From: UBA2031 sp037189985
Lineage (GTDB): Bacteria; Pseudomonadota; Gammaproteobacteria; Pseudomonadales; Moraxellaceae
DNA: 64,000 bases
Assembly (NCBI GenBank): GCA_037189985.1
Contig: JBBCJX010000029.1
Location: 62,001-126,000 of the forward strand
Direction of reading: 5' to 3'
The translations under genes and the position numbers were made by a program. Each line of letters begins with the position of its first letter. The stretch's first letter is position 1. Below are positions 1-7,940 of the stretch, piece by piece. Under the pieces are notes generated by a model that saw nothing but the letters and a program-made list of their open reading frames with translations, had not been told where the DNA came from and did no database searches.

Positions 1-39
1 TGAGCCGATAGACTGGTCCGTGCCTGCATGAGGTGATTC

Positions 40-1149
40 ATGTCTGAAACTCCCCTTGTCCTGCTGGAGGAGCGCCCCACAGCGGATGGCCGCATCCTGG
101 CCATTGCCACCTTGAACAGCGAGCGCTCGCTGAACTCCCTCAGCCTTGAAATGATTCACCTGTTGCTGCCCGCCATGCAGCGCTGGGCCGTGACTCCTGA
201 GGTTGTTGCCGTTTTCCTGCAAGGGGCGGGTGAGAAAGCGTTTTGTGCAGGTGGTGACGTGCGCCGTATCTGCCTCGCTGTCCGGGAAAGCGGTATTGAT
301 GATCCTTATGCGCAGCAGTTCTTCACTGACGAGTATCGTCTGGACTATCTGATCCATGTTTATCCCAAGCCGGTGGTGGTGTGGGGGCAGGGCATTGTCA
401 TGGGGGGCGGTATCGGCCTGATGGGGGGGGCTTCCCACCGTGTGGTGACTGAGACCTCCCGGCTTGCCATGCCGGAAATCACCATCGGTCTTTATCCCGA
501 TGTGGGCGGCAGCTATTTCCTGTCGCGTGTGAAAAACCGTCTGGGGCTCTTCATTGGCATGACGGGCGTGCATTTGAATGCGGCGGATGCGCTGCATATC
601 GGCCTCGCGGATGTCGCCATTCCCTCTGCCCGACGTGAAGCCGTGATCGACAGGCTGTGTGAAGAAAGTTGGATGGACGATGCCGAAGGGCGTGACCTGC
701 AGATGAGTACCGTGTTGATGCGGGAAAATGCGCCGACTCTGGCACCTTCCGAGATCAAGGCGCGCGAGGCTGCATTGAACATACGTGCCGGCAGTGATGA
801 TCTGCCCACCCTGTATGCCGCCTTGACGGCTCCAGCCCCGGAGGATGCCTGGCTGGATCGCACGGCCAAGACGCTGCTCAAAGGCTCACCCACGTCGGCG
901 GCACTGATTCATCGCCAATGGCAGCGTGGTGCATCCCTGTCGCTTGAAGAAGTCTTCCGTGAAGAGCTGACCTTGTCAGTGCAGTGCGCCCGCCATCCGG
1001 ATTTCATCGAGGGCGTACGTGCGCTGCTCGTGGACAAGGACAACACCCCCCGGTGGCAGCCCGCCGAGTTGGCCGAGGTCACGGAGGAGTGGGTTGCAGA
1101 GCACTACAGGGAGCCTTGGGCCGGCACGCACCCGCTAGCCGATCTTTAA
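40..1149 (+). CDS. Enoyl-CoA hydratase/isomerase family, 3-hydroxyisobutyryl-CoA hydrolase-like
   Basis: A 369-residue crotonase-fold protein of the HIBCH subgroup, which hydrolyses 3-hydroxyisobutyryl-CoA in valine breakdown. The CAGGD loop (residues 69-73) and the GGG oxyanion-hole stretch (122-124) fit the crotonase fold. MPE (Glu146) followed eight residues later by Asp154 in the PDVGG motif matches the spacing of the HIBCH catalytic acids, and the length fits HIBCH better than the roughly 260-residue enoyl-CoA hydratases. ATG follows a GAGGTGA-like ribosome site. It converges with ygfZ. No other valine-degradation gene is in view, so the exact substrate is uncertain. Confidence 0.85.
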   Translation: MSETPLVLLEERPTADGRILAIATLNSERSLNSLSLEMIHLLLPAMQRWAVTPEVVAVFLQGAGEKAFCAGGDVRRICLAVRESGIDDPYAQQFFTDEYRLDYLIHVYPKPVVVWGQGIVMGGGIGLMGGASHRVVTETSRLAMPEITIGLYPDVGGSYFLSRVKNRLGLFIGMTGVHLNAADALHIGLADVAIPSARREAVIDRLCEESWMDDAEGRDLQMSTVLMRENAPTLAPSEIKAREAALNIRAGSDDLPTLYAALTAPAPEDAWLDRTAKTLLKGSPTSAALIHRQWQRGASLSLEEVFREELTLSVQCARHPDFIEGVRALLVDKDNTPRWQPAELAEVTEEWVAEHYREPWAGTHPLADL

Positions 1150-1180
1150 TGTCTTGTGCAGTAGGGAGCTCTGCGAGGCA

Positions 1181-2164
1181 TCACTCTTCTTTTTCGGCAG
1201 GCAGGGCATAGGGTAGGGGAAGGGCGGTCAATGCCTTGCCGTTCTCGCCCAGCGTCAGTCCGCCTGCTGCCATTGCCTTGTTTTTCACGATGGCCAGCAG
1301 CCCGGTTTTGCCTTCTTGGCTTGTGGCCATGACCACATCGCCCACTCGCGCATCGCCCGCAAAAATTCCACTGCCAATGGCAGGTGTTTCACTGCCGTTG
1401 ACTTCCAGCCGGTAAAGCCGCTGCTTGAGCTTGCCGCGGAAATAGAGGCGGGCCACCACTTCCTGACCGGTATAGCAGCCCTTGTTGTAGCTGACGCCAT
1501 CCAGCGCGGGATAGTTCAGTTCCTGTGGCTGGAAAAGATCACGGGCAGCGGCAAACACGGTGGCATGGCCTGCGGCAATTTCGGCAGCCCACCATGCTGA
1601 TTCGGATGTGGCTTGTCCGTCTTTTTGCAACTGCTCCCAGTCGGCTTCCAGTGAATGACTCCCAATACCCAGCAAGTAGCGTGATTCCCCTATGCCGGCA
1701 GCCCAGCGCCCCTGATCATCCTGCAGTGCTTCGCCCGTATCGGGCACCTTGCCCAGCAAGTCGGATACCTGCTGGTTGGCGGCTTTGCCTGCGATGCCCA
1801 GCAAGGCGATGCTTGTTCGCGCATCCTGCAGCTCTGTTTTGGAGAAGATGGCGTACTTCTTCAGGTGTGCCAGCGCATCCGCCAGTTGTTCAGCTGGCAT
1901 GATCAGGCGCAGGTTGTCACCGGTCTTCATGGCGATGAAGCTGAAAAGCACCCGTCCCTTGAGTGAGCAGATGGCGCCAGGCAGCACCCGTCCCTTTTCG
2001 ATTTCGCGAAAATCAGTGGTGGCCTGGCCTTGCAGGAATTTGGCGGACTCGGGGCCGGTCAGTGTCAGCTCTGCAAGGGATGGCAGGGGAATGAGCAGGG
2101 TTGGGCCGGTGCTGGCAGGGAGTGATGGCGCATCCGGCAACAAGGTGGACCAGAGTGTGTTCAT
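1181..2164 (-). CDS. ygfZ: tRNA-modifying / folate-binding protein YgfZ
   Basis: A 327-residue protein of the GcvT-like YgfZ/IBA57 family, which binds folate and supports the repair or assembly of iron-sulfur enzymes such as MiaB. The signature KGCYTGQE is at residues 228-235 with the conserved Cys230, followed by an arginine-rich stretch typical of the family. It lies divergent to sdhE, as ygfZ does next to sdhE-ygfX in other gammaproteobacteria. The intergenic space to sdhE is about 100 bases. Family assignment is firm; the biochemical role is taken from E. coli. Confidence 0.93.
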   Translation of the reverse strand: MNTLWSTLLPDAPSLPASTGPTLLIPLPSLAELTLTGPESAKFLQGQATTDFREIEKGRVLPGAICSLKGRVLFSFIAMKTGDNLRLIMPAEQLADALAHLKKYAIFSKTELQDARTSIALLGIAGKAANQQVSDLLGKVPDTGEALQDDQGRWAAGIGESRYLLGIGSHSLEADWEQLQKDGQATSESAWWAAEIAAGHATVFAAARDLFQPQELNYPALDGVSYNKGCYTGQEVVARLYFRGKLKQRLYRLEVNGSETPAIGSGIFAGDARVGDVVMATSQEGKTGLLAIVKNKAMAAGGLTLGENGKALTALPLPYALPAEKEE

Positions 2165-2224
2165 TGGTAATCGCAGCCATTGTGATGGGCATCATCATGG
2201 AGGCAGCGTGCAGAAAAACAAGCG

Positions 2225-2230
2225 TATAAT
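2225..2230 (+). promoter_or_regulatory. Candidate -10 box for sdhE-ygfX
   Basis: A perfect TATAAT lies about 36 bases before the sdhE start, placing transcription near base 2237. No good -35 hexamer is found 16-18 bases upstream, so the call rests on the -10 alone. Confidence 0.35.
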
Positions 2231-2265
2231 TGCTGCCGGACCCAATCTCGCGATGCGGAGCTGCA

Positions 2266-2529
2266 ATGACGGACACGACAGGATTCACTGACCAGGAGCG
2301 CCGTCTCCAATGGCACTGCCGTCGTGGCCTCAAGGAGCTTGACGTGATCCTGGGGCCGTTCATGGATGAACATTATCGGGGGCTGGAGCTTGGCGATCGC
2401 GCGCTGTTTGCGCGTCTGGTCGACTGCGAGGACATGGACCTTTTCAACTGGTTCATGCAGCAGGAAAAGCCGGCCGATCCCGAGCTGGAGCGCATGGTTG
2501 AACTCGTTCTCGAACGTCTGGCACGTTGA
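2266..2529 (+). CDS. sdhE: Succinate dehydrogenase assembly factor SdhE
   Basis: An 87-residue acidic protein of the SdhE/YgfY family, the flavinylation factor for SdhA (and FrdA) in the cytoplasm. The defining RGxxE motif is present as RGLKE (residues 20-24) followed by LD. The ATG at 2266 is preceded by GGAG with a 5-base spacer. A TTG at 2230 would add twelve residues but overlaps the likely -10 box and has no ribosome site. It is followed by, and probably overlaps, ygfX. Confidence 0.93.
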   Translation: MTDTTGFTDQERRLQWHCRRGLKELDVILGPFMDEHYRGLELGDRALFARLVDCEDMDLFNWFMQQEKPADPELERMVELVLERLAR

Positions 2530-2938
2530 TCTGCGTCTCAGTCCTTCCCGGTTGTTTTGCATTATTTCCCTGATGCTCCATGTGGCAGCTGCCGTGGCCG
2601 TGCTGCAAACGGAGCTTGCCTGGCCGTGGCGTTTGCTGCTGTGGTGTGTTGTGCTGCTCTCGGCCGGGCTTTCCCTGCGAAGGGAAAGATCGCGCCATGA
2701 TGTCCGCGTCTCTGAGCAGATTGGCCGCTGGTGGCTGGCAACTCCGGAGCGGGAAGGCCCTGCCGAGCTGCAGGGCTTTCGTGTCTGGCGCTATCTCGTG
2801 GTGATGGATTTTCTTTGCCGGGATGCGGGAGGAGGCCGCCGGGAGCGTGTGGTTGTCTGGCCAGATGCCGTACCCGCAGATGCTTTCCGGCGCCTGCGTG
2901 TTCGCTTGCGGTATGGCCGGTTGCACAGTGATTTGTAG
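2498..2938 (+). CDS. ygfX: YgfX-like inner-membrane protein
   Basis: About 146 residues, with an N-terminal DLRLSPSR segment and two closely spaced hydrophobic helices (roughly residues 25-60), then a basic soluble tail. It resembles E. coli YgfX/CptA, a small membrane protein encoded after sdhE and reported to affect cell-division proteins. No ATG lies before the DLRLS motif. The best start is a TTG at 2498 with GGAG seven bases upstream, overlapping the end of sdhE by 32 bases; an ATG at 2573 would cut off the conserved N-terminus. Start and function are both tentative. Confidence 0.7.
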   Translation: MNSFSNVWHVDLRLSPSRLFCIISLMLHVAAAVAVLQTELAWPWRLLLWCVVLLSAGLSLRRERSRHDVRVSEQIGRWWLATPEREGPAELQGFRVWRYLVVMDFLCRDAGGGRRERVVVWPDAVPADAFRRLRVRLRYGRLHSDL

Positions 2939-2973
2939 TTGCTTTACTAAGTGCCTTTCTTTTGCTGGAGCAA

Positions 2974-3002
2974 TGCCTGCCACTGTCCTGAAGTGGCAGG
3001 CA
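2974..3002. terminator. Perfect 11-bp stem-loop between convergent ygfX and yjgR
   Basis: An 11-bp perfect inverted repeat (2974-2984 and 2992-3002) with a 7-base loop lies between two converging genes. No long U-tract follows on either strand, so it may act as a weak bidirectional terminator or an mRNA 3'-end stabiliser. Confidence 0.5.
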
Positions 3003-3010
3003 CATCGTTT

Positions 3011-4483
3011 CTATTTCTTCAATGACCCCAGCAGCCCGCGCAAGAGTTGCCGCCCGAGGTTGCGACCCAGCTCCGAGCTGGCGGCGCGTACGGCACTTTT
3101 GGCGGCTGTTTCCCATACCGTGTCCGGCTCGCGTGTGCTGCGTGGTTTGGCGGTCGTTTTGGCTTCCGACTTTTCTTTGGCAGAGGCTGTAGCGGCAGAT
3201 GCCTGTTCTGCTGCACGGGCCTGCAGGATTTCGTAGGCAGACTCGCGGTCTATGGTTTGCTCATAACGGCTCCGGTAGGGCGAGCGCTGTATCGTGGCTT
3301 GGCGTTCCTCCGGCGTGATAGCTCCCAGGCGTGAACGGGGTGGAACCACTTTGGCCCGTTCGACTGGCGAGGGCACGCCACCATCGCCCAGCGTGGAGAT
3401 CAGGGCCTCACCCACACCCAGTTCCGTGATGGCGCTGGCCACATCCAGCCCCGGCTTGCCGCGGAAAGTGTCGGCAGCTGCCTTCACTGCCTTTTGGTCG
3501 CGTGGCGTGAAAGCGCGCAGGGCATGTTGGACGCGATTGCCCAGCTGTCCCAGGACGGTATCGGGGATATCCAGCGGATTCTGCGTGACGAAATAGACAC
3601 CGACCCCCTTGGAACGGATCAGGCGCACGACCTGCTCGATCTTGTCGAGCAATGCTTTGGGCGCATCGTTGAAGAGGAGATGTGCTTCGTCGAAGAAGAA
3701 AACCAGCTTGGGTAAGTCGGCATCGCCTTGTTCCGGCAAGGCCTCATAAAGCTCGGAAAGCAGCCATAACAGGAACGTGGAATACAGCTTGGGCTGCTGG
3801 AACAGTTTGTCGGCCGCCAGCACGTTGATATGGCCGCGGCCCTCCAGCGTGGTTTGCATGAAGTCGGTGAGTTGCAGGGCGGGTTCGCCGAAGAACTTGT
3901 CGGCGCCTTGCTGCTCCAGGCCCAGCAACTGTCGTTGGATGATGCCCAGGGTCTGTTTGCTGACGGTGCCGTAATCGCGGCCGAATGCAGTGGTGTTGTC
4001 GACGGCAAAGGTGACCAGCGAGCGCAGGTCCTTGAGGTCGAGCAGCAGCAGGCCATTGTCGTCGGCATATTTGAACAGCAGTGTCAGGACGCCTTCCTGC
4101 GTGGGATTGAGATCCATCAGGCGCGCCAGCAACAGCGGTCCCATGTCGGAAATGGTGGAACGCACCGGATGGCCCTGCGTGCCGAAGACATCCCAGAACA
4201 CGGTGGGATAGGCGCGGTTGGCGTAATCGGTGACACCCAGCTTCTCGGCACGCTCGGCAAACTTGGGATTGTCAGCACCCTTCTGTGAAATGCCAGCCAG
4301 GTCGCCCTTGATGTCAGCCAGGAAGACTGGCACGCCAAGATCGGAAAAGCCCTCTGCCAGTATCTGCAGGGTGACGGTCTTACCGGTGCCGGTAGCGCCG
4401 GCAACGAGGCCGTGACGATTGGCATAACGGCCCTGGAGGAAGCAGGGCAGTTCGCCCTTGCCGATGAGGATTTGTTGTCCCAT
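3011..4483 (-). CDS. yjgR: HerA-like P-loop ATPase, DUF853 (YjgR type)
   Basis: A 490-residue ATPase of the DUF853 branch of the HerA/FtsK superfamily. The Walker A motif GATGTGKT is at residues 29-36, and Walker B ending FFFDEAH at about 262-268. An FVTQNP stretch further on matches a sensor-like position. The C-terminal 90 residues are Ala/Lys-rich and low complexity, ending in an amphipathic segment. The family is widespread and its physiological role is not settled. It is monocistronic with a candidate promoter just upstream and precedes nothing in the same direction before sdhE-ygfX. Confidence 0.9.
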   Translation of the reverse strand: MGQQILIGKGELPCFLQGRYANRHGLVAGATGTGKTVTLQILAEGFSDLGVPVFLADIKGDLAGISQKGADNPKFAERAEKLGVTDYANRAYPTVFWDVFGTQGHPVRSTISDMGPLLLARLMDLNPTQEGVLTLLFKYADDNGLLLLDLKDLRSLVTFAVDNTTAFGRDYGTVSKQTLGIIQRQLLGLEQQGADKFFGEPALQLTDFMQTTLEGRGHINVLAADKLFQQPKLYSTFLLWLLSELYEALPEQGDADLPKLVFFFDEAHLLFNDAPKALLDKIEQVVRLIRSKGVGVYFVTQNPLDIPDTVLGQLGNRVQHALRAFTPRDQKAVKAAADTFRGKPGLDVASAITELGVGEALISTLGDGGVPSPVERAKVVPPRSRLGAITPEERQATIQRSPYRSRYEQTIDRESAYEILQARAAEQASAATASAKEKSEAKTTAKPRSTREPDTVWETAAKSAVRAASSELGRNLGRQLLRGLLGSLKK

Positions 4484-4522
4484 GTGAGGGAGGTCCCTTT
4501 GGCGAAAGATGATGAAGCAGTG

Positions 4523-4550
4523 ATTTAGCGCCTGCCGTGCGGTCTGTCAA
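4523..4550 (-). promoter_or_regulatory. Candidate sigma-70 promoter for yjgR
   Basis: On the minus strand a consensus TTGACA (4550-4545), a 16-base spacer and CTAAAT (4528-4523) lie about 40 bases before the yjgR start. The -35 is perfect; the -10 is weak. Confidence 0.5.
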
Positions 4551-4568
4551 AGAGAAGCTGGCAGGGCT

Positions 4569-6164
4569 TTATACGGCCCCATGTTCCGGCTCCAGCACAC
4601 TGTCGAGTATCTCCGCGGCAAGCTCAGGATAATCCAGCGTGTAATGCAGTCCGCGTGATTCCTTGCGTTGCAGGGCACAGCGGATGATGAGCTCGGAAAC
4701 CAGTACAAGATTGCGCAACTCGATCAGGTCCGTGGAAATGGTGTAGTTGCTGTAATACTCATGGATTTCGCGCTTGAGCAGCTCCACGCGATGCAGGGCG
4801 CGGGCAAGGCGCTTGTCGGTGCGCACGATGCCCACGTAGTCCCACATGAAACGGCGCAGCTCTTCCCAGTTGTGCAGGATGACCACGTCTTCATCCGGGT
4901 TGCGGACCTGTGAATCGTCCCAGGGCTTGCAGTCGGGTGGCACCGGCATGGTGGCTAGCCGGCTCTCGATGTCCTGTGCTGCCGAGGTGGCATAGACAAA
5001 GCATTCAAGCAACGAATTACTGGCCATGCGATTGGCACCGTGCAAGCCGGTGAACGAGGTTTCCCCGATGGCATAGAGGTTGCTGATGTCACTGCGGCTG
5101 TGTTCATCGACCATGACACCGCCACAGGTGAAGTGGGCAGCAGGAACCACCGGGATGGGGTCTTTGGTGATGTCGATGCCGAATTCCAGGCACTTCTGGT
5201 AGATGTTCGGGAAGTGGCTGGTGATGAAATCGGCTGGTTTGTGGGTGATGTCCAGATAGACACAGCGAATTCCGAGGCGCTTCATTTCGTAGTCGATGGC
5301 GCGTGCCACGATATCGCGCGGTGCCAGTTCGGCTCTCTCATGGAAGCGTGGCATGAAGCGTTCGCCATCGGGCAGCCGCAGGTAGGCGCCTTCGCCACGC
5401 ATGGCTTCGGTAATCAGGAAGCTCTTGGCCAGCGGATGGTAGAGACAGGTAGGGTGGAACTGGTTGAATTCCATGTTTGCCACGCGGCAGCCTGCACGCC
5501 AGGCCATGGCAATGCCGTCACCGGTCGCTATGTCGGGATTGGTGGTGTAGAGATAGGACTTGCTCGCACCGCCCGTGGCCAGGGCGACGAAGCGGGCGCG
5601 GAATACTTCGACTTCGCCGGTTGCTGTGTTGAGTACATAAGCACCCAGTACGCGCTCTTCCCCGGGGAGACCCATTTTTCCGGAGGTAATGAGGTCGACG
5701 GCGACCCGGTTCTCCAGAAGCTCCACGTTCGGGCATTCACGTACGCGCCCGACCAGTGTCGTGGAAATGGCGCGGCCGGTGGCATCTGCGGCATGGATGA
5801 TGCGGCGGTGCGAGTGCCCGCCTTCCTGGGTGAGGTGAGGCTGCTCGTCGGCATCCAGCGTGAAGCTCACCCCTTGGTCAATCAGCCAGCGAATGGCCTC
5901 GGGACCGTTTTCTACGGTGAAGCGCACCGCATCTTCATGACAGAGCCCGGCACCGGCTACCAGTGTGTCGGCCACATGCAGGGCCGTGGAGTCCGTGGCA
6001 TCCAGCACGGCGGCAACGCCGCCTTGGGCGTAATAGGTACTGGCATCGGTCAGCTCGGCCTTGGAAAGCACGGCGATGCGCAGGGAAGGGTCCAGGCGGA
6101 GAGCGAGTGTAAGCCCGGCAGCTCCGCTGCCGATGATGAGGACATCGTGCAGATGGTCAGTCAT
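4569..6164 (-). CDS. nadB: L-aspartate oxidase
   Basis: A 531-residue flavoprotein that oxidises L-aspartate to iminoaspartate, the first step of de novo NAD synthesis. The FAD-binding GSGAAG is at residues 12-17. Further on are the FHPTCLY segment, the MRGEGAYLR loop and CGGVMVD, all typical of NadB and the succinate dehydrogenase flavoprotein superfamily; a helical C-terminal domain completes the expected length. The ATG at 6164 is chosen over a TTG at 6257 because the extra N-terminal residues are not NadB-like. It is divergent from mucD, as in Pseudomonas, but without algU-mucABC between them. Confidence 0.96.
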   Translation of the reverse strand: MTDHLHDVLIIGSGAAGLTLALRLDPSLRIAVLSKAELTDASTYYAQGGVAAVLDATDSTALHVADTLVAGAGLCHEDAVRFTVENGPEAIRWLIDQGVSFTLDADEQPHLTQEGGHSHRRIIHAADATGRAISTTLVGRVRECPNVELLENRVAVDLITSGKMGLPGEERVLGAYVLNTATGEVEVFRARFVALATGGASKSYLYTTNPDIATGDGIAMAWRAGCRVANMEFNQFHPTCLYHPLAKSFLITEAMRGEGAYLRLPDGERFMPRFHERAELAPRDIVARAIDYEMKRLGIRCVYLDITHKPADFITSHFPNIYQKCLEFGIDITKDPIPVVPAAHFTCGGVMVDEHSRSDISNLYAIGETSFTGLHGANRMASNSLLECFVYATSAAQDIESRLATMPVPPDCKPWDDSQVRNPDEDVVILHNWEELRRFMWDYVGIVRTDKRLARALHRVELLKREIHEYYSNYTISTDLIELRNLVLVSELIIRCALQRKESRGLHYTLDYPELAAEILDSVLEPEHGAV

Positions 6165-6381
6165 GAAAGGGTCCGAGACGGGAAGCCCGGCGAGCGCGGT
6201 GCTGGCGGGAGCGGGCGCCAAGTATAGGCTGGCTGGCGGGTCACGGGAATGAGCCAAGCTTGGCCCTGCTTACAATTCCCTACTGTTCAGTGCCCGAGGG
6301 GCTGGCTCATTTTCTGGCTTTCCAGTGACAGTGGCGGTCCGCCCTGTCTTGTCTGTTTTGTCGATTGCCGGGGAACTACTC

Positions 6382-7800
6382 ATGAGATCAGCCGTGACAG
6401 CCTTGTTGCTCAAGAGCTGCGTCATCCTGTCATTTCTTTTCATGCTTCCTGCCCACGCCGACCTGCCGGATTTTGCACCGTTGGCAGACAGCGCTGGCAA
6501 GGCGGTGGTGAATATCAGCGCTTCTGCCAAGAGTGGCCAGCGTGGCGGACAGCAAGATGTACCGGAGATTTTCCGGCGTTTTTTTGGCGATGATTTCAAC
6601 TTTGCACCGTCTCCCCAGGACAAGCAGTCTTTTGGTTCCGGTTTCATCATTTCCCAGGACGGTTATGTGCTTACCAACAACCATGTCGTGCAGGGCGCAG
6701 ACAAGGTGACGGTACGCCTTTCCGATCGCAGCGAAATCGATGCAGAGGTGGTTGGTTCGGATGAGCGTTCCGATGTGGCGCTGCTCAAGATCGACGGCAA
6801 GAACCTGCCCGCCCTCAAGATCGGCGATCCTTCGCAGCTCAAGGTAGGGGAATGGGTGCTGGCCATCGGTTCCCCCTTCGGCTTCGAGTACTCGGTGACG
6901 GCGGGCATTGTCAGTGCCAAGGCCCGTTCCCTGCCGCGTGATTCTTATGTGCCCTTCATCCAGACCGATGTTGCCATCAATCCCGGCAATTCCGGGGGGC
7001 CCCTCCTGAACCTCAAGGGTGAAGTGATAGGCATCAACTCCCAGATTTACAGCCGCTCGGGTGGCTTCATGGGGCTGTCATTTGCCATTCCCATCGATGT
7101 GGCCATGGAGGTGGCGGACCAGCTCAAGGCCAATGGCCATGTCTCGCGTGGCTATCTCGGCGTGGTGATCCAGGACATCACCCGTGATCTGGCGGATGCC
7201 TACAGCCTGCCACGCCCGGCAGGTGCCCTGGTCGCCCAAGTATTGCCCGGCTCACCGGCTGACAAGGCCGGTATCAAGGCGGGCGACGTGATTACCCGCT
7301 TCAACGGCCAAGAGATTGGCCTGTCCTCAGAGCTGCCGCAGATGGTGGGGCGCTCCAAGGTGGGCCAGAGTTATCCGCTTGCCGTTGTCCGTGATGGCAA
7401 GAGCCGTACGCTGAATTTCGAGGTGGCGGCCCTGCCGGAAGATGCGGCGCAGGCTGCGGCGGCCACCAAGGGCAAGAAGGCCACCAGCAAGCCTGACCTG
7501 AGCCGGCTTGGCATCAACTCCGTCCGCGACCTGAGTGCCGAGGAAAAGACAGCCCTCAAGTTGGAGGGCGGCGTGGTGGTGATGCAACTGGGCACGGGGG
7601 CGGCGGCTGATGCGGGCCTGCGTGCCGGTGATGTCATTGTTACCCTGCAGAACAAGCCTGTAAGTTCTGCGGCCCAGTTTGTTGAACTGGCCAAGGACCT
7701 GCCGGCAGGCAAGGCCGTACCTTTGGGCGTCAATCGCCGTGGGCAGCCACAGATCCTGGCACTGCGGCTGGAGGCGACCGAACCCGCCAAGAAACGATGA
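6382..7800 (+). CDS. mucD: Periplasmic serine protease MucD (DegP/HtrA family)
   Basis: A 472-residue Do-type protease and chaperone for envelope protein quality control. A signal peptide ends at AHA (residues 24-26) and the mature start DLPDFAPL is MucD-like. The catalytic triad is His101, Asp131 and Ser203 (GNSGGP). Two PDZ domains follow, at roughly 255-345 and 375-465. The ATG at 6382 has GGGGA seven bases upstream; earlier alternative starts would bury the signal peptide. In Pseudomonas mucD closes the algU-mucABCD operon, but here it stands alone before lepA and ends in a strong terminator. Confidence 0.95.
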   Translation: MRSAVTALLLKSCVILSFLFMLPAHADLPDFAPLADSAGKAVVNISASAKSGQRGGQQDVPEIFRRFFGDDFNFAPSPQDKQSFGSGFIISQDGYVLTNNHVVQGADKVTVRLSDRSEIDAEVVGSDERSDVALLKIDGKNLPALKIGDPSQLKVGEWVLAIGSPFGFEYSVTAGIVSAKARSLPRDSYVPFIQTDVAINPGNSGGPLLNLKGEVIGINSQIYSRSGGFMGLSFAIPIDVAMEVADQLKANGHVSRGYLGVVIQDITRDLADAYSLPRPAGALVAQVLPGSPADKAGIKAGDVITRFNGQEIGLSSELPQMVGRSKVGQSYPLAVVRDGKSRTLNFEVAALPEDAAQAAAATKGKKATSKPDLSRLGINSVRDLSAEEKTALKLEGGVVVMQLGTGAAADAGLRAGDVIVTLQNKPVSSAAQFVELAKDLPAGKAVPLGVNRRGQPQILALRLEATEPAKKR

Positions 7801-7808
7801 GCTGACAG

Positions 7809-7833
7809 AAAAGGGGCCCTGTGGCCCCTTTTT
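7809..7833 (+). terminator. Rho-independent terminator after mucD
   Basis: A 10-bp stem (7809-7818 with 7823-7832) with a 4-base loop, GC-rich at its top, runs directly into a T-tract. Confidence 0.9.
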
Positions 7834-7861
7834 CTTGCCTACTCCTGAGATCCAAGGCTGC

Positions 7862-7890
7862 CTGACGGCAGTGTGCGCTTCGGGTAGAAT
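7862..7890 (+). promoter_or_regulatory. Candidate promoter for the lepA-lepB-rnc-era-recO-pdxJ unit
   Basis: CTGACG (7862-7867), a 17-base spacer and TAGAAT (7885-7890) follow the mucD terminator and lie about 50 bases before lepA. The hexamers match consensus at 4/6 and 5/6. Confidence 0.55.
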
Positions 7891-7940
7891 CCGCGACCCG
7901 GCTTTGATGCCAAGCCTCTGCCCTGATCTGTGGAAACCCC

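Noticed and set aside
6165..6257. N-terminal extension of nadB to a TTG at 6257
   Set aside because: The added 31 residues are not NadB-like, and an ATG sits right before the FAD-binding strand.
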